Shown: positions 35,138 through 45,112, counted from the first letter of the stretch. The stretch is 64,000 nucleotides of DNA from Pseudoalteromonas sp. NC201 (GCF_002850255.1 NZ_CP022523.1:630486-694485); one strand, 5' to 3'. Notes: generated by a model not told the origin, from the letters alone. Numbers and translations are program-made.

Positions 35138-35545
35138 CTAGAACCTAGAACCTAAGTTATAAATCGCAGTTGCGCATTCGTTCATACTTTTCCATGTGCC
35201 ATCTTTGTAAAGTACTCTGGTGACACACGCTGTTGCATCTCTCAAAGGTGAGCTGTCGAGCCCATCATCATAAAAAACACACTCAGTGCTTGGACCACAG
35301 TCCCATCTACCAGATAATGGTGTGCTGAAACGCCACGTCACATGCTCTACAGGTTTGGATGGTTCAAATTGAAAGCTTACGTAGGGTCTCGAGGATGTTA
35401 CTCTTTGGCTCCCACAAAAATCGGGTTTCATTTCCTGAGGGGTGCTAGTAGGGCTTACAGCGCACAGCACTTGATCTGCTAGTGCATTAGTCGAACAAAT
35501 TGCTAATCCGAATAGAGCGGAAGTAAGTAATAACTGTTTTATCAT
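35138..35545 (-). CDS. Secreted six-cysteine protein, copy 3 of 3
   Basis: Protein of 135 residues, the first gene of the likely operon. It has a signal peptide (LLLTSALFGLAICSTNALA) and six cysteines matching copies 1 and 2 (LCAV, DFCG, WDCGPSTEC, ACVTR, NECA). It shares SPTSTPQE and VLYKDGTWK with copy 1. AGGAGA lies upstream of the ATG. The long A/T-rich gap upstream probably holds the promoter. Tandem triplication with retained cysteines but variable surfaces suggests a binding or defence-related secreted module; that is speculation. Confidence 0.78.
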   Translation of the reverse strand: MIKQLLLTSALFGLAICSTNALADQVLCAVSPTSTPQEMKPDFCGSQRVTSSRPYVSFQFEPSKPVEHVTWRFSTPLSGRWDCGPSTECVFYDDGLDSSPLRDATACVTRVLYKDGTWKSMNECATAIYNLGSRF

Positions 35546-35971
35546 TTTTTCTCTCCTTGTTTTTGTTTTGTTACATTTATTTTATTTTGTGTGCGATTGT
35601 CAATTTAACTTTAATTACATAAATTTGATTGGGTTGGTTTTTGTACTGAAAAGCGGGACTTTAGATTGAAAAATAGCCAGTTTAAAGATGGAGATAAATT
35701 TTATTGTGCTTCTTATTTAAATAGTAAATGATTGTAAATGGTCAAAGTTTTTTAACGATCAAGAGATGGCCTTAATGAAAGTGATTAGCTCGGGTTACTA
35801 ATACTTGCCAAGCAAACAGCTTTAGTGCGTTTACTTTCAACTGCTCGTTTACTGTATGTAATGTGATTGTATCGATTTCTCTGATTTAAATATCAGTATG
35901 CTAGGCGTTTTCTAAGTGCTCTGGCTAGACAAAGATAAATTATGGGCCCGTTGCGTAGGCCCATATTTGAA
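35546..35971. other. A/T-rich intergenic gap
   Basis: About 426 bases between the six-cysteine operon and an acetyltransferase gene on the same strand. It is strongly A/T-rich near 35560-35760 and should hold the promoter of the six-cysteine operon. I see no gene, RNA or repeat in it. Confidence 0.5.
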
Positions 35972-36415
35972 TTAAGCTGACGTTAGAAGTCGCATTCGTA
36001 GGATTGGGTAAGGCTTTCCCATATCGTCAGTTGGTGAGCGCTCATACACTTCAAAACCTTTAGCTTCATAAAAGCCGACGGCTTCGGGGTTTTGCTCATT
36101 GACATCGACGAACTGCACATTTTGTGTTTCAAGCGCAAAGCGAAGTAACTCAGTACCGACACCTTGTCCTCTGCTCTTATCGAGTACAAATAACATTTCG
36201 ATTTTTCGGTCATGTACACCGATAAAACCGACAATATTCGAGTCGCTATTTTTTACACAGTGCAGCGTAACGTTTGGAAATGCCTGTTCAATAATAATAG
36301 GTTTAAAATAAGCGATATCCGCCTCAGTGATAAAATCATGAGTGGCTCGCACAGAGTCTTCCCAAACAGCCAGTAGTTCTTGGTGATCGCTTGGTGTAAC
36401 TGGACTTATCATCAT
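35972..36415 (-). CDS. GNAT-family N-acetyltransferase
   Basis: Acetyltransferase of 147 residues. The acetyl-CoA-binding loop is SRGQGVGTELL, preceded by the beta-4 strand IEMLFV, and VDVNEQNPEAVGFYEAKGFEVYER is the typical C-terminal motif. AGGA is just upstream of the ATG. The target is unknown. It stands alone, with gaps on both sides. Confidence 0.88.
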   Translation of the reverse strand: MMISPVTPSDHQELLAVWEDSVRATHDFITEADIAYFKPIIIEQAFPNVTLHCVKNSDSNIVGFIGVHDRKIEMLFVLDKSRGQGVGTELLRFALETQNVQFVDVNEQNPEAVGFYEAKGFEVYERSPTDDMGKPYPILRMRLLTSA

Positions 36416-36574
36416 TTTTCCTTTTGTCTAATAAAACAGTCCAAATGGGTAAAGCGATAAACAAAAGGAGGACTAACCAGCGGGACGAGCATAACATACC
36501 CGATGCATGAAGGGTACAACGGGTATATTCAGATAAATTACTTGTATGTGGTTGTGTAGATAGTGCGCCCTTAA

Positions 36575-39319
36575 CTATTCATCTAGTTGAAAAAATGCAA
36601 CTTGATCGGTAAGTAGTTTGGCTTGATTTTCCATATTTCTACCTGAACGAGATGTTGTTTCAACCAGAGTAACGTTCTGCTGAGTAATATTATCCATTTG
36701 CGCGATGGTGGTGGAAACCGCAGCTATCCCTTCAGCTTGCTCTTTCCCAGCGTTATCTATGTCAGCCACCATTTTGCTCACCTCGGCAATTGATTGCATT
36801 AGCTCATCGAAAGTCGTGCCAGACTCGTATACAAGTTTGCTGCCTTGCGCCACAGCATCAACGCTATTTTTGATCAATGCTTTGATTTCACGTGCCGCTG
36901 ATGCACTACGTTGAGCAAGGTTTCTTACCTCTCCGGCAACCACGGCAAATCCGCGTCCAGCCTCACCAGCCCGGGCTGCTTCAACGGAAGCATTGAGTGC
37001 TAAGAGGTTGGTTTGGAAAGCGATTTCGTCAATGACACTGATAATGTCAGAGATTTTCGTGCTGTAAGATTCGATTTTACCTACTGCTGAAATGGCATCA
37101 TCAATCGATACTTTACCTGAGTGTGCTTTTTCTCTAACAATAGTCGCTTTCTCTGCGGCATTACTTGCGCTACTCGCATTCTTTTTAACCGTAGCGGTAA
37201 GCTCTTCCATAGTTGCGGCGGTTTCTTCTAAGCTCGCCGCTTGATTTTCAATGCGGCTATTGAGTTCTTCGTTGTTATTCGCGATTTGTTTAGCCACATC
37301 AAACACTTGCTCTGCACCATTGTTTATGGTGTTGACTAAGTCGCTTAATTTATCGAATAAGCCGTTCATCGCTTGTTGCAGCACCGAAAACTCGCCACCT
37401 AAGTGGTGGGTGATCCTATGTCTTAAATCGCCTTGCTCCATTGCCAAGATAGCATTTTTAATATGTTCAACCGCTTGTTTTTGTTCTGTGATATCCGTTG
37501 CATATTTAACGACTTTAAAGGGACGGCCTTGTTGATCGAGGATAGGGTTATAAGACGCTTGGATCCATACCTCTCGACCTTGTTTTGCCAATCTTAAGTA
37601 TTGTCCTGAGTCGAACTCACCTCGGTTGAGCTTTTGCCAAAATTGCTGGTATTCAGAGCTAGTGGCCTGTTCGTGTGTAGCAAAAATACGGTGATGTTTA
37701 CCTTTGATTTCGTCAAGTGAGTACCCCATCGTATCTAGGAATGACTCATTGGCCCATAAAATAGTACCATCCATTGCAAACTCAATGACGGCTTGTGACT
37801 TACGAATGGCTTGAAGCTGACCATCAAAATCAGCAGCAGTGGCCTTTTGCTCGGTAATGTCCGTTGCGAACTTAACGACTTTTATCGGCTTGCCTTGCTC
37901 GTCTAAAATTGGGTTGTAGGTGGCACTAATCCAGATTGCTTTGCCACCTTTGCCGAAACGGTGAAACTCTCCGGCTTCAAATTGGCCCTGTTTTAAACGC
38001 TGCCAGAATGCTTTGTATTCACTGCTTTGCGCGTAAAAGCTGTCGACGAACATGCTGTGATGCTTGCCAATGATTTCTTCTTTCTTGTAGCCCATAACAG
38101 ACAGGAAGTTTTCATTTGCTTTTAAAATATTACCTTGCAAATCAAACTCGATAACAGCTTGCGAGCGATTGATGGCTTTGAGTTGTCCGGCAAAGTCGAA
38201 AGACGCCAGTTTTGCTTGAGTAATATCCGAGGCATATTTGACGATTTTGTCCAACTGGCCATTTTCGTCATAGATGGGAGTATAGGTTGCTTGGATCCAC
38301 AGAGTGTTTCCTGATTTGGTTAGACGTTTAAACTCACCTGATTGATGTTTACCTTGTCGTAAAGCGTGCCAAAAGTCTTGATATTCGCTGCTCTCAGCTT
38401 CTTCTTGTGCCACAAAGAGTCGATGGTGTTGACCTTGTATTTCACTTAATGTGTAGCCAACCGCATTTAAAAATAGCCTGTTTGCAGTCTTTACGTTGCC
38501 GTAAGGGTCAAACTCAATAACGGCTTGAGTTTGTTTGATGGCATCAACTTGCCCTTGAAAGTCAGCGGCTTTTGATTTTTGTGCGGTGATATCTGAGGCA
38601 TATTTTACGACTTTAATAGGTCTATTGTGTTCATCAAAAATAGGGTTATAGGTGGCTTGGATCCATATCGTTTTACCCGATTTTGTTTGCCTTGCGAATT
38701 CACCTTCAAAAAATTCGCCATTATTTAAGCGTTGCCAAAATGCTTGATATTCCTCACTGGCTGCGTAGTCATCCTTAACAAACAGACTGTGATGCTTGTC
38801 TTGTATTTCTTCTAAGCTGTATCCCATAACGGACAAAAAGTTGTCATTCGCGCTCAGCACTTTACCGTGCATGTCGAACTCAATAATCGCAAAGGACGCT
38901 GATAAAGCTTGTAAATTTGCACTCATGTTGGCAATGTTGGTGAGGTAATGACCGATGTCATTCGCAATAACTAAAATTCTGCCTTCTTGAGTGCGTGACA
39001 GCTCAAGTAATAACTTCTTCGGTTTGTTGTCATTCGCTGTATTGAGAGAGAGCTCAACCTTTGCATGTGCTTGGTGCTCAAGTTTAGCGAGTCCACGCTT
39101 AAGTACGGCGGCATCGGTTGAGGTGTGACATATAAAAGCGAGTGACTTCAGCTCGTGGCTAACTGGGTATCCGAGTAAACGGTTAAAGGCCGAACTTACC
39201 TGAAAAATATCTGTTTGATAATCGACTTCCAAGTAAGGGGTTGTTGCCTTAAAGTGTTGAAATAGCGCTGTATCTTGTCCATCTTGCTTTTTTGCTTTTC
39301 CCAAGCCAAACGTAATCAT
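36575..39319 (-). CDS. Soluble multi-PAS methyl-accepting chemotaxis protein
   Basis: Chemotaxis transducer of 914 residues without membrane helices. A divergent N-terminal PAS-like region is followed by four tandem PAS/PAC repeats of about 122 residues (about 130-620). Each holds a variant of QAVIEFD, a GKHH or GQHH turn and a [12 protein letters not shown] end. Then come a short HAMP-like segment ([11 protein letters not shown]) and a full signalling domain with the hairpin tip [19 protein letters not shown]. The ATG at 39319 is preferred to an upstream TTG. The layout recalls BdlA/Aer-type cytoplasmic redox or heme/flavin sensors. The near-identical repeats suggest recent internal duplication. 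Confidence 0.9.
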   Translation of the reverse strand: MITFGLGKAKKQDGQDTALFQHFKATTPYLEVDYQTDIFQVSSAFNRLLGYPVSHELKSLAFICHTSTDAAVLKRGLAKLEHQAHAKVELSLNTANDNKPKKLLLELSRTQEGRILVIANDIGHYLTNIANMSANLQALSASFAIIEFDMHGKVLSANDNFLSVMGYSLEEIQDKHHSLFVKDDYAASEEYQAFWQRLNNGEFFEGEFARQTKSGKTIWIQATYNPIFDEHNRPIKVVKYASDITAQKSKAADFQGQVDAIKQTQAVIEFDPYGNVKTANRLFLNAVGYTLSEIQGQHHRLFVAQEEAESSEYQDFWHALRQGKHQSGEFKRLTKSGNTLWIQATYTPIYDENGQLDKIVKYASDITQAKLASFDFAGQLKAINRSQAVIEFDLQGNILKANENFLSVMGYKKEEIIGKHHSMFVDSFYAQSSEYKAFWQRLKQGQFEAGEFHRFGKGGKAIWISATYNPILDEQGKPIKVVKFATDITEQKATAADFDGQLQAIRKSQAVIEFAMDGTILWANESFLDTMGYSLDEIKGKHHRIFATHEQATSSEYQQFWQKLNRGEFDSGQYLRLAKQGREVWIQASYNPILDQQGRPFKVVKYATDITEQKQAVEHIKNAILAMEQGDLRHRITHHLGGEFSVLQQAMNGLFDKLSDLVNTINNGAEQVFDVAKQIANNNEELNSRIENQAASLEETAATMEELTATVKKNASSASNAAEKATIVREKAHSGKVSIDDAISAVGKIESYSTKISDIISVIDEIAFQTNLLALNASVEAARAGEAGRGFAVVAGEVRNLAQRSASAAREIKALIKNSVDAVAQGSKLVYESGTTFDELMQSIAEVSKMVADIDNAGKEQAEGIAAVSTTIAQMDNITQQNVTLVETTSRSGRNMENQAKLLTDQVAFFQLDE

Positions 39320-39516
39320 ATATAAGCCACCCGTAGCGGTAAATTTTAACAATATTAACTATAGTAAAGTTGCTTAGGTCCGCCACAAAATAGCCGCAAA
39401 ACAAGCATATAATCGTGTGACTTAAAGCAAATTACCATCACGGATAATAAGGGTATAGCCGTAACTCAAATGTCTTGGTAAAATCTTCGCCAATTTTTAT
39501 AAAAACGAGCATTAAG

Positions 39517-40242
39517 ATGGGCAGAGCATTTGAAGTCCGCAAAAACGCCATGGCAAAAACGGCGGCGGCAAAAACAAAAGTAAACTCAAAATACGGAAAA
39601 GAGATTTACGTTGTTGCTAAAAATGGCGGCGCAGATCCTGAAACGAACTTGTCACTACGTCGTTTAATCGACAAGGCAAAGAAAGATCAAGTTCCTGCAC
39701 ACGTTATTGATAAAGCAATCGAAAAAGCGGCAGGCGGTGCAGGTGAAGATTACACGCCAGCGCGTTACGAGGGTTACGGTCCAGGCAACAGCATGATCAT
39801 CGTTGACTGTTTAACAGACAACATGAACCGTACTATCAAAGATGTTCGCTTACCGTTTACCAAAACTGGTTCAAACTTAGGTAACCCAGGTTGTGTGGCG
39901 CATATGTTTGACCACTTTGCAATCTTAGGATTTGCAGGTGATGACGACGAGTCAGTTTTGGAAGCGCTAATGATGGCTGATGTTGATGTTACTGACGTAG
40001 AAGTTGAAGACGGCCAAGTTTCTGTTTTCGCCCCTCACACTGAATACTTCAAAGCGAAAACTGCACTGACAGAAGCGTTTGAGGGGATCACGTTTGAGGT
40101 AGACGAAATCACTTGGGTGCCGCAAACTCACGTAGAAATCGAAGATCCAGAAGCAATCGAGACATTCGAAAAGCTAATCAATATGCTTGAAGATGTGGAT
40201 GACGTACAAAACGTTTACCACAATGCGATTGTCAAAAGATAA
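39517..40242 (+). CDS. YebC/TACO1 family protein
   Basis: Protein of 241 residues of the YebC/PmpR family. It begins [21 protein letters not shown] and contains [21 protein letters not shown] and the acidic C-terminal lobe. The N-terminal wording and the GRAFEVRK start match the YeeN-like branch rather than classical YebC beside ruvC. Family members have been described as transcription factors and, more recently, as ribosome-associated factors that relieve proline stalls. The ATG at 39517 is chosen by family alignment. It is followed by a strong terminator, so it is probably a single-gene unit. Confidence 0.92.
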   Translation: MGRAFEVRKNAMAKTAAAKTKVNSKYGKEIYVVAKNGGADPETNLSLRRLIDKAKKDQVPAHVIDKAIEKAAGGAGEDYTPARYEGYGPGNSMIIVDCLTDNMNRTIKDVRLPFTKTGSNLGNPGCVAHMFDHFAILGFAGDDDESVLEALMMADVDVTDVEVEDGQVSVFAPHTEYFKAKTALTEAFEGITFEVDEITWVPQTHVEIEDPEAIETFEKLINMLEDVDDVQNVYHNAIVKR

Positions 40243-40282
40243 GCCGCTTATCGATATAGCGCGGCACATTGCGCAAATAGTT

Positions 40283-40307
40283 AAGGCCGACATCGTTCGG
40301 CCTTTTT
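40283..40307 (+). terminator. Intrinsic terminator after the YebC gene
   Basis: AAGGCCGA, 6-base loop, TCGGCCTT, followed by TTT. An 8-base G/C-rich stem 40 bases after the stop codon. Confidence 0.85.
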
Positions 40308-40312
40308 ATTGC

Positions 40313-41125
40313 CTATGCTTTACACCTCGCAACATTAGTTTTTATCATGGCGACAGGAAACAATAATAGTAGCGTTTGCGAGCCAATATAGATGACCCAA
40401 TTAATGTGCCTTGCAATGGGAAAGTAGCCATCCCCTTGGTTTGCGAACAGCCAAAATTGACCGATAATAGCATCCGCTAGCATGGCTAGGATAAAGCCGC
40501 TGGCAACTGCGAAGTTGGCTTTTTCGTTGAATTTAACGTTTTGAATAATAAGCCAAAAGCCAAATACGCCGAGCAAGGTCACTAATAAGCTATAACTTGC
40601 GCTCAACAGCAGGGAGTATTGGCTTATCGTGGGTAGGTACATCATTTTATAGCTAAGCGACGATAGCGTAATAGACACCACAACCAATACGGTCGCGGTT
40701 GCTAATGTTAATGCAAATTCTCGTCGTAAAAATCGAATAAGCAGTCCAAGTAAAAGCCCATAGCCAAGGGCAAAAAACCAAATGGAGTCGATCAAGTAGT
40801 CATGCCTTATGGTTTGATCTTGGCGATGATAAAGCTCAAAGAAATTGAAGTTGACGATATCTCCGCAAGTACATAAGAGCAGGGCTATCCAACAGAGTTT
40901 TATGTCTTTATGTAAAGTACTGGGACTAGCAGCCAAGCTTGTTTGGCGAACATGCCACCCTAATCGCAGCACAAGAAGTAGTGCGGCTGATGGTAAAATC
41001 CATTGAAATAAGGCTTGGTGACTTTGCCAAAGTGGGCTGCTGCCAAGCAATGACGTAACCGTTGCAATGCCAAGTAAAAGCAATGTGATAGGTTTATAGT
41101 GGACGGTTTGCAGTATATTATTCAC
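40313..41125 (-). CDS. Eight-helix integral membrane protein, unknown
   Basis: Protein of about 270 residues with eight predicted membrane helices and short loops, so an inner-membrane protein. I do not recognise the family. Polar residues within helices (CGDIVNFNFFE, LADAIIGQFW) hint at a functional pocket in helices 3 and 7. The GTG at 41125 is favoured because AAGGA lies 6 bases upstream; longer in-frame starts at 41131 (ATG) and 41188 (TTG) have poorer sites. Divergent from the gene at 41305. Confidence 0.7.
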   Translation of the reverse strand: MNNILQTVHYKPITLLLLGIATVTSLLGSSPLWQSHQALFQWILPSAALLLVLRLGWHVRQTSLAASPSTLHKDIKLCWIALLLCTCGDIVNFNFFELYHRQDQTIRHDYLIDSIWFFALGYGLLLGLLIRFLRREFALTLATATVLVVVSITLSSLSYKMMYLPTISQYSLLLSASYSLLVTLLGVFGFWLIIQNVKFNEKANFAVASGFILAMLADAIIGQFWLFANQGDGYFPIARHINWVIYIGSQTLLLLFPVAMIKTNVARCKA

Positions 41126-41304
41126 GGTCATTCCTTGTTGGCAATCATGGCAAGCTGTTTGGGGGCTCGTTTCTGCCACCTTAAGCAAAGTGTAATAATT
41201 ATCCGCGTAATTGCCTCTTGCTGTATCAATTTACAGTACAATCATTTACAGTATTTGTCTTGCAGATCTATTACATTGCTACTTTTTATAAGGGTAACTC
41301 GTTC

Positions 41305-42231
41305 ATGTCTAATCTTAAACTCAATATAGCGCTTTCATGCTCAGTTCTTGCATTGGCTTTTTCTGGGTTTAATGTCATTCAAACCAAATTAGCAACCTCT
41401 CCTGTGGCAACGCACGTGTATCAGAGTCCTACTCAACAGCCTCACTATAATGCAACTCAGTATACACAGGGCACTCAGATTTCAACTGACGAGTCTGAAC
41501 AAATTGCTCAGTTAATGGCTCGGATCAATAAACTTGAAACGAGGTTACAGGCGTTGTCGATGGAAAAGTCAGATTTACTCTCTGAGCAGGCGCCGGATGA
41601 GTTTGAGTCTTTAATCTTCTCTTTGATTGAAAAGCGTGAACAGCAGAAAATCGACGAGATGAAAGCAGAAAACCCCATTTATGGCTTTTATGAAGACTTA
41701 CCCGAAGACTACGAAATGCGGATCAAAACTGATCCTGAGTACGCAAGTCAAATCAGCAACGATTTAAAACAGAAAATTCTAAATAACAGTTTGCCGGCGG
41801 CAGAACGTTTAGCGGCAATGAGTCAGCTGCAAATGAACATGTTTATGCTAAATCGCAATGAATTAGAGCAATATGATTATCAAGCAGTAGAATCTATCCT
41901 CAATATGACGCATAACATGAGTGATGAAAAGTTGAGGCTACAGGCGCTTGAGCTCGTGTCGCGTACACCTATCGTTGATGAGCGTTTGTCACAGTCATTC
42001 GTGAAAATGCTAGAGCAAGAGCCTAATGATTACGTGAAAAGTCTCGCAGCAGAAGGGTTGATGTCACAGTACTTTCAATCAGGCGCCGATCCAAAGCAGC
42101 AGCAAAGGATCGCACAAGATTTGCTGTCTCTCTACGAAAATGCATCGGATCCTAAGGTTAAAGCCATCCTCAAAAACTTGATGGGCGATGAGCGTATGCT
42201 AGAAGAGCTAAAGCGCCAGTCTAATGGCTGA
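41305..42231 (+). CDS. Membrane-anchored coiled-coil/helical-repeat protein, unknown
   Basis: Protein of 308 residues. One N-terminal hydrophobic helix (LNIALSCSVLALAFSGF) acts as a signal anchor. A short coiled coil (about 70-95, IAQLMARINKLETRLQALS) is followed by an all-helical C-terminal half resembling HEAT-like repeats (AAERLAAMSQLQ, EKLRLQALELVSR, DYVKSLAAEGLMS, DPKVKAILKNLM). It is probably periplasmic and a protein-binding scaffold. The ATG at 41305 is chosen over an upstream start because the extra N-terminus is not signal-like. No family name can be given. Confidence 0.7.
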   Translation: MSNLKLNIALSCSVLALAFSGFNVIQTKLATSPVATHVYQSPTQQPHYNATQYTQGTQISTDESEQIAQLMARINKLETRLQALSMEKSDLLSEQAPDEFESLIFSLIEKREQQKIDEMKAENPIYGFYEDLPEDYEMRIKTDPEYASQISNDLKQKILNNSLPAAERLAAMSQLQMNMFMLNRNELEQYDYQAVESILNMTHNMSDEKLRLQALELVSRTPIVDERLSQSFVKMLEQEPNDYVKSLAAEGLMSQYFQSGADPKQQQRIAQDLLSLYENASDPKVKAILKNLMGDERMLEELKRQSNG

Positions 42232-42329
42232 CGTACATTAAGGCTAACTGAGTGAGAAGCTGAGCTTTACCAAACTTTAGTACTTTTAGTAATAGTTGCA
42301 CTTGGGTGTTCAGCTTAATCCTCGACTCT

Positions 42330-42594
42330 AGGGCCTGTTGACCTTTGCTGTTTGATTTTTGTTCTTCTGAGTGTGTTTTGGTCGCGACGCTCGACTTGCC
42401 GCCTAGTAATCTAGGCAAAAGTTGAGCAACAATGAACAAAGCGCACTCAGATGAACCCAAAGGGCAGCGCTTGATTAGCATTTCTACTGTGTTATCGCCA
42501 GACTTACATAGAATGACTATGCTACGCTGGCTCTGCCTTGTATAAATACCAATCAAACTGCTGCAAAAACAAACTTGAAAGATCAACAGGCCCT
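42330..42594. mobile_element. MITE-like element with 17-base terminal inverted repeats
   Basis: AGGGCCTGTTGACCTTT at 42330-42346 and AAAGATCAACAGGCCCT at 42578-42594 are inverted copies with one mismatch. If the ends are taken as GGGCC and GGCCC, both sides are flanked by TA, the target duplication made by IS630/Tc1-mariner elements. The 265-base interior has no credible transposase. It lies between the gene ending at 42231 and the one starting at 42629, and interrupts neither. Confidence 0.65.
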
Positions 42595-42628
42595 AGTTAA
42601 TTAATACCGAAAATCAAGGAAATGATAA

Positions 42629-43090
42629 ATGCAAATCGTTGCACTTGATGCGAGTTTTCCATCGCTTGATACATTAATAGCAGAAATCGATGCGCTGATG
42701 AATTCGCTATACCCTGCTGAAAGCAACCAGCTATCGGCATTGCAAGAGTTGTGCTCACCTACTGCGCATTTTATTGGCATTATCCAGCATGACGAGATCA
42801 TTGCTTGCGGCGCAATCGTCGAAAAGCATCATGATTGTCTCTATGGTGAGTTGAAAAGACTGTATGTAAAGCCAAATCATCGCGGTCTTGGTTTATCAAA
42901 AGCAATCTTGTCCGAGTTAATCGCTTTTGCAGATAATCGTCAATATCCACTGATACGGTTAGAAACCGGAGTTAAGCAACCAGAAGCCCTTAGGTTATAT
43001 GCGCAGTTTGGTTTTATCGAAAGAAAAGAATTTGGTGATTACAACTCGGATCCGCTGTCTGTCTATATGGAGTTAAAACTTGGAAAATAA
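42629..43090 (+). CDS. GNAT-family N-acetyltransferase
   Basis: Acetyltransferase of 153 residues. It has the strand GELKRLYVKPNHRGLGLSKAIL with the acetyl-CoA loop HRGLGLS, then LETGVKQPEALRLYAQFGF. It resembles the MarR-fused or PhnO-like GNATs that act on small amino compounds; the substrate is unknown. It overlaps the next gene by 11 bases, so the two are co-translated. The MITE-like element ends 34 bases upstream and may have brought or displaced its promoter. Confidence 0.88.
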   Translation: MQIVALDASFPSLDTLIAEIDALMNSLYPAESNQLSALQELCSPTAHFIGIIQHDEIIACGAIVEKHHDCLYGELKRLYVKPNHRGLGLSKAILSELIAFADNRQYPLIRLETGVKQPEALRLYAQFGFIERKEFGDYNSDPLSVYMELKLGK

Positions 43091-43451
43091 GCAGTTAGAT
43101 ATCGAATACGAAGTAATCAAGGAACATATCAATGAGTTTCCGACCCCCATCACGTTTAAACAAGGTGCGAGATTGACCGTTGGTGAAGAATATGAGGGCG
43201 AGGAGGGGTGGGACAATTGGTTTTTCTGTGAAACTGAGGAGCAAGTGTCTGGTTGGGTACCTGCTCAAGTGTTTCGCTTAGTCAATCCCAAACAAGGTGT
43301 TGCATTAATGGACTATACCGCTCAGGAACTATCGGTAGTTCAAGGTGAACACCTGTTGGGGCATAACCAACTCAATGGTTGGGTGTGGTGCTCAAGTAAA
43401 AAGTCAGAGCTGCAAGGTTGGGTACCGCTTCGTAATCTAACACCAATCTAG
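43080..43451 (+). CDS. Double SH3-like domain protein
   Basis: Protein of 123 residues with two SH3-like repeats. The first (about 8-68) reads YEVIKEHINEFPTPITFKQGARL...GWVPAQVFRL and the second (72-121) ALMDYTAQELSVVQGEHLLG...GWVPLRNLTPI. The start is the TTG at 43080, with GGAG 7 bases upstream and inside the acetyltransferase gene. No signal peptide, so cytoplasmic. Such variant SH3 proteins are often found overlapping GNAT genes; the role is unknown. Confidence 0.75.
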   Translation: MENKQLDIEYEVIKEHINEFPTPITFKQGARLTVGEEYEGEEGWDNWFFCETEEQVSGWVPAQVFRLVNPKQGVALMDYTAQELSVVQGEHLLGHNQLNGWVWCSSKKSELQGWVPLRNLTPI

Positions 43452-44024
43452 CGGATGTTGCTTTTTAGCAACACTCCTCTCTTTTCTCTACTACTTTTTT
43501 AAAATACTTGTGTTTTTCGTCAGTTTTCCGCCCACGCTGACACTTTTATAGCCATTACTTTAAGATGGGTTTTAGTTTTAATTTATTGATTTTTAAGTTG
43601 TTTTGTTTGTTTCCTGGTTTCTTAGAAACTATAAGAAAAAATTTTCGATATTTTTATAAAAATTTTTTCTGGCGGTTCTGCTCAATACCGAATGTGAATG
43701 ATTGTCGCATGAAACTTAACCGCTTTGGGCTGCACTTACATCCTAATTTTTTAAGGTGTTGCTTTTATGCGACAGTTTAACTTATTGAAAATAAATAAGT
43801 TTTAATTTTATCTCGACATCTCCTGTTGCTAAATGGCAACAATCTCACTGAATCCATCCTTAATGAAAATTCATCTTTGTTTTTAACTTGTTGATTTTTA
43901 TATTCTTTTAAACTTTGGCATCAAAGTTGGAATAGTTATCTCGAAAGCAAAAAACATTCGCTTCAACACTAACCAACGTAGAGAAGCAGAAACGACAAGT
44001 TTAGAAATATGAGAGGAACTGATT
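43452..44024. other. Long A/T-rich gap before the EF-hand array
   Basis: About 570 bases. It begins with a small hairpin after the SH3 gene (TGTTGC, 6-base loop, GCAACA, 43456-43473). A second hairpin with the same TGTTGC/GCAACA arms is at 43824-43840. The rest is A/T-rich with T tracts, and the promoter of the EF-hand array is expected in the last 150 bases. A 71-codon frame at 43565-43780 has no ribosome site and looks random. Confidence 0.5.
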
Positions 44025-44246
44025 ATGAAAACTTTAGCAATCGCACTATCAGCAGCTGTACTTTCTTTCGCATCAGTAGGTGCTCACGCAAACTCTGAGT
44101 TTGATAAATACGATGTTGATGGAGATGGTTACATCTCACTAGGCGAATCAAAAGCAAATCCAAATTTGATGGCGCAGTTTAAAGACCTTGACGCCGACCA
44201 AGACGGCCAATTAAGCCAGTCTGAGTTTGATAACTTTGAAGGCTAG
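44025..44246 (+). CDS. Secreted double EF-hand protein, array copy 1
   Basis: Protein of 73 residues: a signal peptide (TLAIALSAAVLSFASVGAHA), then two canonical 12-residue calcium loops, DVDGDGYISLGE and DADQDGQLSQSE, and the C-terminal motif FDNFEG. GAGAGGA precedes the ATG. First of seven tandem paralogues on the same strand. It should bind two calcium ions outside the inner membrane. Role unknown: calcium buffering, a signal or a matrix component are all possible. Confidence 0.88.
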   Translation: MKTLAIALSAAVLSFASVGAHANSEFDKYDVDGDGYISLGESKANPNLMAQFKDLDADQDGQLSQSEFDNFEG

Positions 44247-44305
44247 TCACAAGCCGACGACATAATAGCAGAGTTTAAAATATACCCCAATTTAAGGAAA
44301 AGATT

Positions 44306-44527
44306 ATGAAAAACGTATTAGCAGCACTATCAATCGCAGGTTTATCAATGGTTTCAGCATCAGCACTAGCTGGTGGCGATTTTGAAAAATTGGATACTGA
44401 TGGCAACGGTTCAATCAGTGTAGCAGAAGCAAGTGTGAGCGCTTCATTAACTGAGCAGTTTGCAGATCTAGACACTAACGCAGATGGTGAGCTAAGTAAG
44501 TCTGAATACGCAAATTACGAAGGCTAA
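44306..44527 (+). CDS. Secreted double EF-hand protein, array copy 2
   Basis: Protein of 73 residues with signal peptide (AALSIAGLSMVSASALA) and loops DTDGNGSISVAE and DTNADGELSKSE, ending YANYEG. It differs from copy 3 at only two residues, so the pair duplicated recently. AAGGAAAAG is upstream of the ATG. The gap from copy 1 is 59 bases. Confidence 0.88.
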   Translation: MKNVLAALSIAGLSMVSASALAGGDFEKLDTDGNGSISVAEASVSASLTEQFADLDTNADGELSKSEYANYEG

Positions 44528-44600
44528 TTTAGCACTGAGTTTAACAATGGGTTAGGCCACGTGCCTGACTCAAAAAATAACACAATTGAAGGATTAGATT

Positions 44601-44822
44601 ATGAAAAACGTTCTAGCAGCACTATCTATCGCAGGTCTATCAATGGTTTCAGCATCAGCACTCGCTGGTGGCGATTTTGAAAAACTAGATACTGATGGCA
44701 ACGGTTCAATCAGTGTAACTGAAGCAAGCGTAAGCACTTCGTTAACTGAGCAGTTTGCAGACTTAGACACTAATGCCGATGGCGAGCTAAGCAAATCTGA
44801 GTACGCGAACTACGAAGGTTAA
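44601..44822 (+). CDS. Secreted double EF-hand protein, array copy 3
   Basis: Almost identical to copy 2: Ala to Thr in SVTEAS and Ala to Thr in SVSTSL are the only differences. Loops DTDGNGSISVTE and DTNADGELSKSE; C-terminus YANYEG. A GAAGGA site is upstream of the ATG. The DNA also matches closely, though synonymous changes are scattered. Confidence 0.88.
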   Translation: MKNVLAALSIAGLSMVSASALAGGDFEKLDTDGNGSISVTEASVSTSLTEQFADLDTNADGELSKSEYANYEG

Positions 44823-44890
44823 TCGCTAGGTGGGCGTAGCGCCCACTGCCTTTAACACCATTACGAAAACGACAGAAGGATTGGACTATC

Positions 44891-45112
44891 ATGAAAAACG
44901 TATTAGCAGCACTTTCAATTGCAGGTTTAACATTCGCTTCAGCTTCTGCATTAGCTGGTGAAGATTTCACTAAATATGATACTGACGGTAACGGCACTAT
45001 CAGCATGACTGAGGCAAAAGTAAATCAGTCCCTTGCAGAGCAATTTACGCAACTAGACAGTAATGCCGACGGTGAGTTAAGCGAGTCTGAATTCGCAAAT
45101 TACCAAGGCTAA
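44891..45112 (+). CDS. Secreted double EF-hand protein, array copy 4
   Basis: Protein of 73 residues. The signal peptide is like copies 2 and 3 (AALSIAGLTFASASALA). The loops are DTDGNGTISMTE and DSNADGELSESE, and the C-terminus is FANYQG. AGAAGGA lies upstream of the ATG. The linker between the loops (AKVNQSLAEQFTQL) has diverged from copies 2-3. Confidence 0.88.
   Translation: MKNVLAALSIAGLTFASASALAGEDFTKYDTDGNGTISMTEAKVNQSLAEQFTQLDSNADGELSESEFANYQG

Noticed and set aside
42221..42586. A 121-codon minus-strand frame
   Set aside because: It lies mostly inside the MITE-like element, has no ribosome site and no recognisable domain; it is best explained by repeat sequence.
43565..43780. A 71-codon frame rich in Phe and Cys before the EF-hand array
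   Set aside because: It lies in A/T-rich intergenic DNA without a ribosome site; its composition is that of translated A/T-rich sequence.
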